From CAYPTB01 sp964413535 (GTDB lineage Bacteria; Planctomycetota; UBA1135; GCA-002686595), in NCBI GenBank assembly GCA_964413535.1, contig CAYPTB010000007.1, positions 1-64,000 of the forward strand: a DNA stretch of 64,000 nucleotides, read 5' to 3'. Shown one piece after another: positions 17,820 to 26,239 of this stretch. Made by a program: the position numbers and the translations under genes. How positions within the stretch are numbered: position 1 is the stretch's first letter; each line of letters starts with the position of its first letter. The notes under the pieces are model-generated. The model was not told the origin of the DNA, did not search any database, and saw only the letters and a program-made list of their open reading frames with translations.

Positions 17820-18434
17820 ATGCGCCTCGTCCTTCCGGCCCTCGGCCTCTTCGTCAGCACGTCGCTCTACGCCTTCGTGGTCCAGCGCGAGGGAGCCGTG
17901 GAAGCGGGCACCGCGCGCAAGATGGACGTCGCCGCGATGGTGGACGCGGCGGACCTCGTCCTCGAGGGCGAGGTGCTCGCGGCCCGGTCGCTCCTCGGAG
18001 CGCGCGACCTGATCGAGACCGAGTTCGTCCTGCGCGTCGACCGGACCTTCTGGGGCGAGCACCTACCCGAGCGCACCGTTCGCCTCCCGGGAGGCGTGCT
18101 CGAGGACGGACGCGGACTGCTGCTGGCGGGGATGCCGCGCCTCGTGCCGGGCGAGGAAGTGCTCTTGTTCCTGACCGGGAAGAGCGCGAGCGGCGTGCGC
18201 ATGCCCGTCGGACTCGCGCAGGGGAAGTTCGGTCTGGAGCGGCTCGAGAACGGAGAGCTGCGGCTCGTGCGCGAGCACGCAGGACTGGAGCTCGCGCACC
18301 CCGCCACGGGCGCGATCGAGGATGCCCCGCCGCGCGCCGTGTTCGGCTACGCGGACGTCGTGGGCGAGATCTTCGCGGCTGCGGCAGCACGCCGCGCGCG
18401 AGCGCTCTCCGGCGATGCGGGGCAGGACCGATGA
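17820..18434 (+). CDS. exported hypothetical protein coupled to the matrixin gene
   Basis: A 204-aa protein, ATG 17820, with a hydrophobic N-terminal leader (LVLPALGLFVSTSLYAF). The core reads 'MVDAADLVLEGEV...' then a beta-rich domain with 'RLPGGVLEDGR' and 'LVPGEEVLLFLTG'. This pattern occurs in exported proteins encoded beside matrixin-type proteases; I know no activity for it. Its TGA overlaps the ATG of the protease gene (ATGA at 18431-18434), so the two are translationally coupled. A role as inhibitor, chaperone or partner of the protease is plausible but is inference. Confidence 0.7.
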   Translation: MRLVLPALGLFVSTSLYAFVVQREGAVEAGTARKMDVAAMVDAADLVLEGEVLAARSLLGARDLIETEFVLRVDRTFWGEHLPERTVRLPGGVLEDGRGLLLAGMPRLVPGEEVLLFLTGKSASGVRMPVGLAQGKFGLERLENGELRLVREHAGLELAHPATGAIEDAPPRAVFGYADVVGEIFAAAAARRARALSGDAGQDR

Positions 18435-20659
18435 TCCGCTCGCGCAAGCTCGCCACGCGAGTCGGCCTCTTCGCGTGCGGCGCCGGCCTGTGCCTGGCCA
18501 CGGGGGTCGTCGCCCACGTGCGCCTGCAGAACCCGAGCAACGGCAATCCGCTGTTCTGGCCCGCGCCCGGGGCGATCTCGATCGTCATCAACTCGACCGG
18601 CTCCGCCGACATCCCCGACGGGAGCCACGAGACCTCCATCCGCAGCGCGATCCGCTCGTGGAACGACGTCACGGGCACGACCATGAACCTGGTCGAGGAC
18701 GCCTCGCCCGCGAGCCAGGCGCGCACCGACTGGCCCTCGACCGGCATCCATCTCGTGATGTTCGACGAGAGCAACACGTCGGGCTTCTTCCCCGGCGGCT
18801 CCGGCATCGTCGCGATCACGCCGGTGTGGTTCTTCTCGGGCGGGTCGATCTCCGACGCGGACATCCTCTTCAACGGCTCGCAGTTCAGCTTCAGCACGGA
18901 CGCGGCATCGTCCTCGATGGACGTCGAGGACGTCGTAGCGCACGAGCTCGGCCACCTGCTCGGTCTCGACCACAGCGGCCACGGCGGCGCCACGATGTAC
19001 CCGTTCGTGAGCGGATCCGTCACCGCCCACCGCAGCCTCTCGCTGGACGAGGTCGGCGGGATGCGCGACGCCTACCCGTCCGGCTCCTTCTCGAGCCTGA
19101 CCGGCAACGTGCAGCGGCTCTCGAACAACAGCGCCGTCGTCGGCGCCTGGGTCGTGGCGCGCGACGCGAACGGGCGCACGATGGGTGCCGACCTCAGCGA
19201 TGCGAGCGGCGCGTTCGCGATCGTCGGGCTCGACGCCGGCGCCTACACCGTCTACGCGTCTCCGCTCGACGCGCCCGTGTCGGCCGGCAACCTGACAGCG
19301 GGCCACACGATCCAGACCGACTTCGAGCCCGCCTTCTTCGCGCCGGTCGTCCTGGGCGCCGCGAGCACCGCCGCACTCGGGACGCTCTTCGTCGATGCCG
19401 ACGTCGCGCTGAACCTCGGCGGCACGGGCGAGGCGCTGCCCCTGTCCGCGATCGCCGACAGCGTCGCGCGCTCGTTCGTCCTGCGCGGCGCGAGCCTGAC
19501 CGCCGGATCCTCGCTCGCCGTGAGCGACCCCGCGCTCACCGTCTCGCCGACCCTGTGGCTCGGCACGCAGGTGCAGTTCCTGCTCACCGTCCCGGCCGGG
19601 AGCGCGCCGGGCCACGTCGACGTCGAGGTCACGAACGCGGGGGGCGACGTCGCGGTCCTGCCGGCGGGCATCGAGATCGTGCCGCCGAAGCCGGTGGTCT
19701 CGAACGTCTCGCCCCAGGTGGGGCAGTCGGGCGGCGGGACGGCGGTCACGATCACCGGCTCCGGTTTCCGAGCGGGGCTGCGCGTCGTGCTCGGCGACCA
19801 GATCTACGTCGACGGCGACGTCGGCGGCGCGACGGTGGCCGACTCGGGGACGATCACGCTCACCACGGCCGCGACGATCCAGGGCACGCACGACGTGGTG
19901 GTCGTCGATGCGACGGGAGTCGAGGGCCGCCAGGCCGGCGCGTTCACGATGGATCTCCTGCCCGTGCTCTCGAACGTCTTCCCCACCGTGGGCGCGTCGG
20001 TGGGCGGCACGGAGGTCGTCCTCTCGGGGATGAACTTCCAGTCCGGTATCCAGGTGCGCATCGACGGCGTGGACCAACCGCAGGTCGTCTTCGAGAGCTC
20101 CGGCGTCGTGCGCATCCAGACCACCTCGGGCACGCCGGGCGGCCCGTACGTCCTGGAGGTCGAGAACCCGAGCGGTGCGCTCGCCCAGGCCGCCTTCGCC
20201 TACGTCGCGCAAGCCGATCCCGACGTGCTGCTGGTCGACCCCGCGGTCGGCTCCGCGGTCGGCGGGGAGACGATCGAGATCCAGGGCAGCGGCTTCACCG
20301 CGAGCACCGCCATCGAGTTCGACGCCGATCCCGAGACCGGCCTGGGCGGCGTGCCCGCAGCGAGCGTCGCGTTCGTCGACGCGAACACGCTCGAGGTCGT
20401 CACGCCCGCGCACACGGGCGGGACGGTGCCGGTCCTGGCCCGCAACACGTCGACGGGTCAGGCGACGGTGATGGCGGCGGCCTTCACCTTCGCGTCCGCC
20501 GACGGCGGCGGGGGCGGCGGCGGTTGCTCCACGCGCAACCCCGACGAGCCCGTGCGCGCGCGCGACCTCCTGCTCCAGAGCGTGTGGCTGGGGTGCCTTG
20601 CGGCCTACCTCGCGCTGCGCGCGCGCAGGCGGCGCGCGCGCATCCCCGAGATCCGCTGA
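18431..20659 (+). CDS. matrixin-like zinc metalloprotease with IPT domains and C-terminal sorting signal
   Basis: A 742-aa exported protein with a signal peptide at residues 1-28. The metzincin motif HELGHLLGLDH gives zinc ligands His171, His175 and His181 with Glu172 as general base; a Met (TMYP) follows as the Met-turn. A carnitine-like beta domain (about 215-300) comes next. Three IPT/TIG-type Ig domains follow, recognisable by NVSPQVGQSGGGTAV, NVFPTVGASVGGTEV and LVDPAVGSAVGGETI. The tail has a Gly run, a Cys, one hydrophobic helix and a terminal Arg cluster (RRRRAR), resembling MYXO-CTERM-type envelope sorting signals. It is coupled to the upstream 204-aa gene. Surface display of a protease is the likely outcome. 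Confidence 0.85.
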   Translation: MIRSRKLATRVGLFACGAGLCLATGVVAHVRLQNPSNGNPLFWPAPGAISIVINSTGSADIPDGSHETSIRSAIRSWNDVTGTTMNLVEDASPASQARTDWPSTGIHLVMFDESNTSGFFPGGSGIVAITPVWFFSGGSISDADILFNGSQFSFSTDAASSSMDVEDVVAHELGHLLGLDHSGHGGATMYPFVSGSVTAHRSLSLDEVGGMRDAYPSGSFSSLTGNVQRLSNNSAVVGAWVVARDANGRTMGADLSDASGAFAIVGLDAGAYTVYASPLDAPVSAGNLTAGHTIQTDFEPAFFAPVVLGAASTAALGTLFVDADVALNLGGTGEALPLSAIADSVARSFVLRGASLTAGSSLAVSDPALTVSPTLWLGTQVQFLLTVPAGSAPGHVDVEVTNAGGDVAVLPAGIEIVPPKPVVSNVSPQVGQSGGGTAVTITGSGFRAGLRVVLGDQIYVDGDVGGATVADSGTITLTTAATIQGTHDVVVVDATGVEGRQAGAFTMDLLPVLSNVFPTVGASVGGTEVVLSGMNFQSGIQVRIDGVDQPQVVFESSGVVRIQTTSGTPGGPYVLEVENPSGALAQAAFAYVAQADPDVLLVDPAVGSAVGGETIEIQGSGFTASTAIEFDADPETGLGGVPAASVAFVDANTLEVVTPAHTGGTVPVLARNTSTGQATVMAAAFTFASADGGGGGGGCSTRNPDEPVRARDLLLQSVWLGCLAAYLALRARRRRARIPEIR

Positions 20660-20728
20660 CCCAAATTCCGCAGTCGGAAGTGGACCAAAGGGCCCGAGCC
20701 GGATCGGCTCGCCGCTCGGTCCGCGTCC

Positions 20729-20758
20729 ATCGAGCCCGGGCCGATCGAGCCCGGGCCG
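20729..20758. repeat. 15-bp perfect tandem duplication
   Basis: The unit ATCGAGCCCGGGCCG is present twice in a row (20729-20743, 20744-20758) in the 154-base gap before the phosphodiesterase gene. Each unit contains CCCGGG, so short stems are possible. No function is evident. Confidence 0.6.
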
Positions 20759-20813
20759 GGGCGAGCGATCTCTGCTGGCAGGGCGCGCGGGCCTCCCGTA
20801 CAACGCCTCGCCC

Positions 20814-22208
20814 ATGCCGCCGCCTCCGCTCATCGCGCGACTCGGCGCGCTCCAGGCGTCCCTCGGCCTGCTCGCGGCCGTCGGCGGATGCGGCGGATGC
20901 GGCGAGCCCGAGACGGCGGCGCCGGCCCATCCGATCCTGCTGGTCGGGATCGACGGCCTCGAGCCGACGCTCGTCGCGGAACTGCTCGAAGAAGGGAAGC
21001 TCCCCCAACTCGCACGCTTCGCCCGCGAGGGCGTGATCGGGCGCCTCGACAGCATGGTCCCGACCTACTCGCCGGTGATCTGGACCACGATCGCCACGGG
21101 CCAGCTTCCCGATGCGCACGGCATCACCTTCTTCCACGACGACGAAGGTCGGCCCTACACGAGCAACGCGCGCAAGGTTCCGGCGCTGTGGAACCTCGTC
21201 TCGGACGCCGAGCTCACGGTCGACAGCGTCGGCTGGTGGAACACCTGGCCGGCGGAGCCGATCCACGGCCGCATGCTCACGAGCTACGCGGCGGCGGCCC
21301 AGGCCAACCTGATCTGGAAGCCGTCCGTGTGGGAGTCGCTCGAGGAGCAGACCTGGCCGCCGGATCTCATGGGGGAGCTCGCGCCGAGCATGACTTTCAC
21401 GAGCGACACCGAACGCGTCCATGAAAGGATGTTCCGCGCGTTCCCGCGCCCTTCGAAGCTCGACCCCGTGACCGAGAAATCCGTCACCGACCTCGGCTGG
21501 ACCTACGCGGCCGACCTCACCACCACCGCCGTCGCCGTCCACATGCTGCGCACCGCCGCCGCCGACCTGACGCTCGTCTACCTCGCGCTGCCGGACGTCG
21601 CGGGGCACCGCTTCTGGTGCTTCCACGAGCCGCAGGCCTTCCACTACGCGATCGAGGAGCCGTTCCGGAGCGACTTCGCCGCGTACGTCGAGCTCGCCTA
21701 CGTCGAGGCCGACCGGCTGCTCGGGGAGCTCCTCGCCGCGGCGCCGCCGGACGCGAACACGTTCGTGCTCTCCGATCACGGCATGCACGCCTACGAGGTC
21801 GACGATCCCGTCAGCGGGACCAGCGGGCACCATCCGAACGGTCCGCCCGGCGTGTTCGCGGCCCTCGGTCCGCTCGTGCAGCCGTCGGGGAATCTGCTGC
21901 GGGAGCCCGTGCGCGGGCGTCTGGGCAGCGTGCTCGAGGTCGCGCCGCTCGTCCTGCACTTGCTCGGCGTTCCGGTACCCGAGCACTGGCCCGCCGTCGC
22001 CAACGGTGCGCGGCCCGCGCTGGCGCAGGTCGTCGACGGGGCCTGGCGACGCTCGAATCGTATGATCACCGGGCCGAGCCCCGACGGCGAGTTCCGTCCG
22101 GCGACTCCCTCGCGGCTGCCCCTCGCGAACGTGGACCGCGACTTCGTCGAGTTCTTCCGCGGGCTCGGCTACGTGGAGCTGGAGGACCGCACCGAGGACA
22201 AGCAGTGA
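20814..22208 (+). CDS. type I phosphodiesterase/nucleotide pyrophosphatase-family lipoprotein
   Basis: A 464-aa member of the alkaline phosphatase superfamily. A signal sequence with a lipobox-like AVGGC near residue 25 suggests a lipoprotein. First metal-site motif: LLVGIDGLEP (Asp about 45). The nucleophile region is TYSPVIWTTIATGQ, with Thr before the Trp as usual in the type I phosphodiesterase group. Later metal ligands are LPDVAGH and LSDHGMHAY, with the final His in GTSGHHPNG. All core ligands appear present. The substrate is unknown; family members hydrolyse phosphodiester or phosphonate bonds outside the cytoplasm. The stop overlaps the GTG of the next gene. Confidence 0.82.
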   Translation: MPPPPLIARLGALQASLGLLAAVGGCGGCGEPETAAPAHPILLVGIDGLEPTLVAELLEEGKLPQLARFAREGVIGRLDSMVPTYSPVIWTTIATGQLPDAHGITFFHDDEGRPYTSNARKVPALWNLVSDAELTVDSVGWWNTWPAEPIHGRMLTSYAAAAQANLIWKPSVWESLEEQTWPPDLMGELAPSMTFTSDTERVHERMFRAFPRPSKLDPVTEKSVTDLGWTYAADLTTTAVAVHMLRTAAADLTLVYLALPDVAGHRFWCFHEPQAFHYAIEEPFRSDFAAYVELAYVEADRLLGELLAAAPPDANTFVLSDHGMHAYEVDDPVSGTSGHHPNGPPGVFAALGPLVQPSGNLLREPVRGRLGSVLEVAPLVLHLLGVPVPEHWPAVANGARPALAQVVDGAWRRSNRMITGPSPDGEFRPATPSRLPLANVDRDFVEFFRGLGYVELEDRTEDKQ

Positions 22209-22909
22209 CGCACACGATCGCCTTCGACATCGAGGTCGCGGGCTTCCCCTGGGAGGAAGTCGACGAGATCACGCGCGGCTACCTCCTCAATCGCACTTTC
22301 GACGAGCGCGAGCGCGAGGCGTTGCCGGAGCGCACGGGACTCATCCCCGGACTCGGCAAGGTGATCGCCATCGGACTGTGGAACGTCGAGGAGGACCGCG
22401 GGCTCGTGCTGCTCGAGGGCGAAGCGACGCCGCAGCGCGAATGGGAGGCGGTTGTGCACTCCGACATCCAACGCGGCAGCGAGGCGGAGCTGCTCACGCG
22501 CTTCTGGGAGATCGTGAGCAAGCGCGGCATCCGGCTCGTGTCGTTCAACGGACGGGGTTACGACGGGCCGATCCTGAACATCCGCTCGGCGCAGCTCGGC
22601 GTGCGGCCCACGGCGAACCTGCTGCCCTACCGCTACGACATCGCGCAGCACTGCGATCTGTCGGAGATCCTCACGTTCCACGGCTCACTGCGCGAGCGCT
22701 ACTCCTTCGACTACTGGTGCCGGCGGTTCGACGTCGAGAGCCCCAAGGGCTCGATCGACGGCTCGCAGGTCACGCGCGCGTACCGGGCGGGCCGCATCGA
22801 CGACATCGGCGAGTACTGTCTGCGCGACGTTCGTGCGACGGCCGAGCTGTACACGAAGGTGGCCGGTACGCTGCTGCCGCTCTTCAAGGGCGGTCCGCAA
22901 GCGAGCTGA
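22205..22909 (+). CDS. predicted 3'-5' exonuclease of the PolB-exonuclease family
   Basis: A 234-aa DEDD-type exonuclease like COG3298. Motif I is AFDIEVAG (Asp8, Glu10), motif II lies in FNGRGYDGPIL, and motif III is YCLRDVRATAELY with the YxxxD pattern. These hold the two-metal catalytic residues. The length equals a stand-alone proofreading-type domain with no polymerase part. It starts at a GTG that shares bases with the preceding TGA (GTGA at 22205-22208), so translation is coupled to the phosphodiesterase, which is odd because one product is exported and the other cytoplasmic. The role in DNA metabolism is unspecified. Confidence 0.82.
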   Translation: MTHTIAFDIEVAGFPWEEVDEITRGYLLNRTFDEREREALPERTGLIPGLGKVIAIGLWNVEEDRGLVLLEGEATPQREWEAVVHSDIQRGSEAELLTRFWEIVSKRGIRLVSFNGRGYDGPILNIRSAQLGVRPTANLLPYRYDIAQHCDLSEILTFHGSLRERYSFDYWCRRFDVESPKGSIDGSQVTRAYRAGRIDDIGEYCLRDVRATAELYTKVAGTLLPLFKGGPQAS

Positions 22910-22912
22910 CCT

Positions 22913-25315
22913 TTGGAGGGACGAACGAAGAGCAAAGCGTCGCGCGCGCGGCCCGTGCGTCCCGTGCGTCCCTGGGCCGTCGCCGCGCTCGCGCTGGCCG
23001 CGTGCGGCCGGGACGGCGAGCTCGCGCACGGCGTCCAGCACCTGGATCCGCGGCTCGCGGACGGCCGCTCCTCGGCCGACGTGCTCGCGGCGCGGCGCCG
23101 CGTGGTCGCGAGCCCGTCGATCGAGGAGCTGCGCGCGAGCGTCGCGCCCGGCGCTCCGGCGGGTGTCGTGCAAGCGGTGCTCGACACCGAGGACGCCGTC
23201 GACGTCGTCGAGCTCGACTTCACCTGCACGGCGGCCGAGCGCGTGATCTTCCATTGGCGCGAGGATCCCAAGGGTTCGGAAGCGTCCGGGAGCGTCGCGG
23301 AGCTCCCCTGGCAGCCGGAGCTCGTCGAGCTCGCGCACATCGACCCCGCACACGCAGACGAGAGCGGGCTCGTGACGGTGCGCTTCGTCCTCGGCGACGC
23401 GCACGCCTGGAGGGGCGGTTCCTGGCGCATGGGTTTCGACTCGGGTCGTTCCGCCAAGGACGCGCTGCGCGCGGTGCGCTTCCTCCAAGTGGGGTTCCTC
23501 GCGGGCGACGAGCCCATGCATCGCGAGCTCGTCCCGCGCGACTTCGGCGACGGCGGACTGGTGGCACAGGGACGCGATGCGCGGCGCGCGTGGCCGGCGG
23601 ACCTCGGCGTTCCGCTGTTCGCGCGCGTGCGCGTGCCGCGCGGCGGCCGCTTCGCGGCGGCGTTGAGCTTCCCACGCAGCGAGCGCAAACGCATCGAGGC
23701 CGTGCTCCACGTGCGCGAGGGAGGCGGCGCGTGGCGCGAAACCGGGCGCGGGACGTTCGACGGCGCGAGTGCGGGCGATCGCTGGATGGATCTCGAGTGG
23801 GACCTCGGGCGGTTCGTGGGCGAGGACGTCGAGCTCCGGCTGCTCGCGAACGCCGCAGGCCATCGTGACGAAGTCCTGGAGCGCGAGCCCGAGCGCGCCC
23901 GCGTCCTGTGGGGCGAACCGCGCGTGCTGGGCGAGCTCGCGGCCGATCGGCGGCCCGACCTCGTGCTCGTCACGCTCGACACGACGCGCGCGGACGGCGT
24001 GGGGGGGGGCCAGCGCACGCCCGCGCTCGACCGTCTGGCGGAGGGCGGCACCGTCTTCACCAACGCCTTCGCGCCGACGAACTCGACGCAGCCGTCGCAC
24101 ACCTCGATCCTGTCGGGCTTCGCCATGCAGGACCACGGAGTCGCCGACAACTACGCGCACGTGCCGGGCGAGGTCACGACCGTCGCCGAGCGCCTGCGCG
24201 GGGCGGGTTGGCTGACGGCCGCGGCCGTGAGCCAACCGTGCATCGGGCTCGGCACCGGGCTCGCGCAGGGCTTCGACCGCTTCCTGCACCCCGGCCCCGA
24301 GACGCATCTCGACGGGCGCGAGACGCTCGAGGGCGTCGAGCACTGGCTCGCGGAGCTCCGCTCGACGGACGCGCCGCTCTTCCTGTGGGTCCACCTCTAC
24401 GACCCGCACACGCCGTACACGCCGCCCGCGGAGTTCGTCCAACGCCACGTCGCCGAGCACGGCCTGACGGTCCCGCCGCGCACGGTCGAGCCGCCGACCT
24501 TGCCCGTCGTCGACCTGCTGCCGCCCGACCTGCGGTTCCTGCACGGCGCGTCGAACCTCGACCACGCGCGCTTCCAGTACGCCGTCGGCGTCTCCTACGC
24601 CGACTTCCTGTTCGGCGAGCTCGTCCTCGCGCTGGAGCGCGCCGGTCGCGCCGACTCCAGCGCCTGGATCGTCACGGCCGACCACGGCGAGTCGCTGGGC
24701 GAGCGCGAGAGCTACTTCAACCACCGCGGTCTCTTCACGGAGGTCACGCGCGTTCCGCTGATCGTGCGCTTGCCGCAGGGCGCCGCGGACCTGCCGCGTC
24801 GGGTCGACCTGCCCGTGTCGGGCGTCGACGTCGCGCCCACGTTGCTCGAGCTCGCCGGCATCTTCGGCGGCATTCCCTCGCGCGGGAGGAGCCTCCTCGG
24901 CACCGCGCGCGACGCCCAGGGTACGCAGGCGGCTTTGCACGCTCGGACGGTGTGGTTCGAGCACGCGAGCTCGTTGCAGGTCGGCTGCACGGACGGCCGC
25001 TACTACTTCGTCACGACGCCGTCCGACGCAATGGTGTTCGGGACAGTGATCGAGATCGACGCCGAGGGGCGCCGCGTGCCCGTCTCGCCGCCGGTGCCGA
25101 AGGGTCGAAGCTGGCTCTTCGACCTCGCGGCCGATCCCGAGCTCGCGCACGACCTGTCGGCGGAGGAGCCGGAGCGCGTGCAGCGCTTCCTCGACCAGGT
25201 CGAGCTCTGGCGCAGGAGCGCCGGCGGCTTGACGGCCGGCGGACGGGCCATGACGCCCGAGCAAGCGGCCGATCTCTCGCATCTGGGCTACGTCGACCCG
25301 GAGACCGGCCGCTGA
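22913..25315 (+). CDS. sulfatase-family lipoprotein with atypical active site
   Basis: A 800-aa protein if TTG 22913 is the start. GTG 22955 or 22964 would instead give a compact lipoprotein signal ending at the lipobox LALAAC. The first 300 residues are a beta-rich domain without known motif. The sulfatase/alkaline-phosphatase domain then begins with DLVLVTLDTTRAD (metal Asp pair) and the nucleophile region STQPSHTS. Where true sulfatases have Cys or Ser (C/S-x-P-S-R, converted to formylglycine), this has Thr. Later motifs are VTADHGESLGE and the terminal LSHLGYVDPETG. It may be a phosphohydrolase or transferase rather than a sulfatase. Confidence 0.78.
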   Translation: MEGRTKSKASRARPVRPVRPWAVAALALAACGRDGELAHGVQHLDPRLADGRSSADVLAARRRVVASPSIEELRASVAPGAPAGVVQAVLDTEDAVDVVELDFTCTAAERVIFHWREDPKGSEASGSVAELPWQPELVELAHIDPAHADESGLVTVRFVLGDAHAWRGGSWRMGFDSGRSAKDALRAVRFLQVGFLAGDEPMHRELVPRDFGDGGLVAQGRDARRAWPADLGVPLFARVRVPRGGRFAAALSFPRSERKRIEAVLHVREGGGAWRETGRGTFDGASAGDRWMDLEWDLGRFVGEDVELRLLANAAGHRDEVLEREPERARVLWGEPRVLGELAADRRPDLVLVTLDTTRADGVGGGQRTPALDRLAEGGTVFTNAFAPTNSTQPSHTSILSGFAMQDHGVADNYAHVPGEVTTVAERLRGAGWLTAAAVSQPCIGLGTGLAQGFDRFLHPGPETHLDGRETLEGVEHWLAELRSTDAPLFLWVHLYDPHTPYTPPAEFVQRHVAEHGLTVPPRTVEPPTLPVVDLLPPDLRFLHGASNLDHARFQYAVGVSYADFLFGELVLALERAGRADSSAWIVTADHGESLGERESYFNHRGLFTEVTRVPLIVRLPQGAADLPRRVDLPVSGVDVAPTLLELAGIFGGIPSRGRSLLGTARDAQGTQAALHARTVWFEHASSLQVGCTDGRYYFVTTPSDAMVFGTVIEIDAEGRRVPVSPPVPKGRSWLFDLAADPELAHDLSAEEPERVQRFLDQVELWRRSAGGLTAGGRAMTPEQAADLSHLGYVDPETGR

Positions 25316-25328
25316 CTGCGGGCCACTC

Positions 25329-26108
25329 TCAGTCGAGGACCGCCGGCGGGAGCTCCAGGCCGTAGAACGCGTAGACCGTCTTCAGGAAGTCGACGTCCTC
25401 GAGCTCGGCGAGCGCGGTGACCTTCGGCGCCTCGGAGGGCTGGCCGTTCGCGCCCGCGACGAGCTCCAACGCTCCCGTTTCGTCGCGCGCGAGGGCTTGC
25501 CAGGGCACGACCAGGCCCGTCCCTTCGCGCGGTGCGTCGGCGCCGGGACTCACGAGCACGAGCGAGATCGTGCCGCGCCCGGGCTCGAGGAGCAGCTCGG
25601 AGATCTTTCCGAGCGGCTGCTCGCGCCCCGCGACCGCGCGTCCCTGGAGGCGACTCGCGAGGACTTCGCGGGGCGGCTCGCGCATGCCGGCGGCCGCCGC
25701 CTCCAGAGCGTCGATCTCGAGCTTCTTGCGGTCGAACTCGGGCAGGGAGGCGAGCAGCTCGGGGCTCATGGACAAGGCCGGCGCGCTCGCATCCTTCTTC
25801 CACGCGAACTGGGCGTAGGGGACGGCGACGAGCCGCTTCGCTGCGCCCTTCGTCTCGATCACGATGTCCCGCACGCGCCCGCTCCGCGCGTCCACCACGT
25901 GGTCGGCGATCGCGCCGAGGACCGCGCCTTCTCCGTTCGTGACGAGCATCTTCGCGCCGGGGGTCACGCGCACGAACCTCGGCGCCTCGCGCTCCGCCTC
26001 GACGGTCTGCCCCGGCTCCTGGGGCGCCGGAGCGCGCGTCGCCGACGCGCAGAGGAGGATCGCGGCGAACGCGGAGGGAACCAGGGCGATCGTGGTGAGC
26101 TTCATCAT
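25329..26108 (-). CDS. exported PRC-barrel domain protein
   Basis: A 259-aa protein with a signal peptide of about 27 residues. Two PRC-barrel-like modules can be seen: one around TNGEGAVLGAIADHVVDARSGRV (about 58-100), another around REQPLGKISELLLEPGRGTI (about 160-200). PRC barrels are small beta barrels that bind protein partners, as in RimM and photosynthetic reaction-centre H subunits. The C-terminal 40 residues (DVDFLKTVYAFYG) are helical. No enzyme motif is seen. A GGAGA-like site lies upstream of the ATG pair; I took the first ATG (26108). It is convergent with the sulfatase-like gene, 13 bases between stops. Confidence 0.72.
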   Translation of the reverse strand: MMKLTTIALVPSAFAAILLCASATRAPAPQEPGQTVEAEREAPRFVRVTPGAKMLVTNGEGAVLGAIADHVVDARSGRVRDIVIETKGAAKRLVAVPYAQFAWKKDASAPALSMSPELLASLPEFDRKKLEIDALEAAAAGMREPPREVLASRLQGRAVAGREQPLGKISELLLEPGRGTISLVLVSPGADAPREGTGLVVPWQALARDETGALELVAGANGQPSEAPKVTALAELEDVDFLKTVYAFYGLELPPAVLD

Positions 26109-26239
26109 CGTCTCCGTGGGTCGGTGGGTTTCCGATCTGGGGGCCGCACAGCGCGGCCCGCACGGAGAACTAGTCGCGCGGTCTGAGTCCTCGGTGAAGA
26201 GCAGATGAAAGAGCCGTCATGCGACGACGACCGCGGGCC

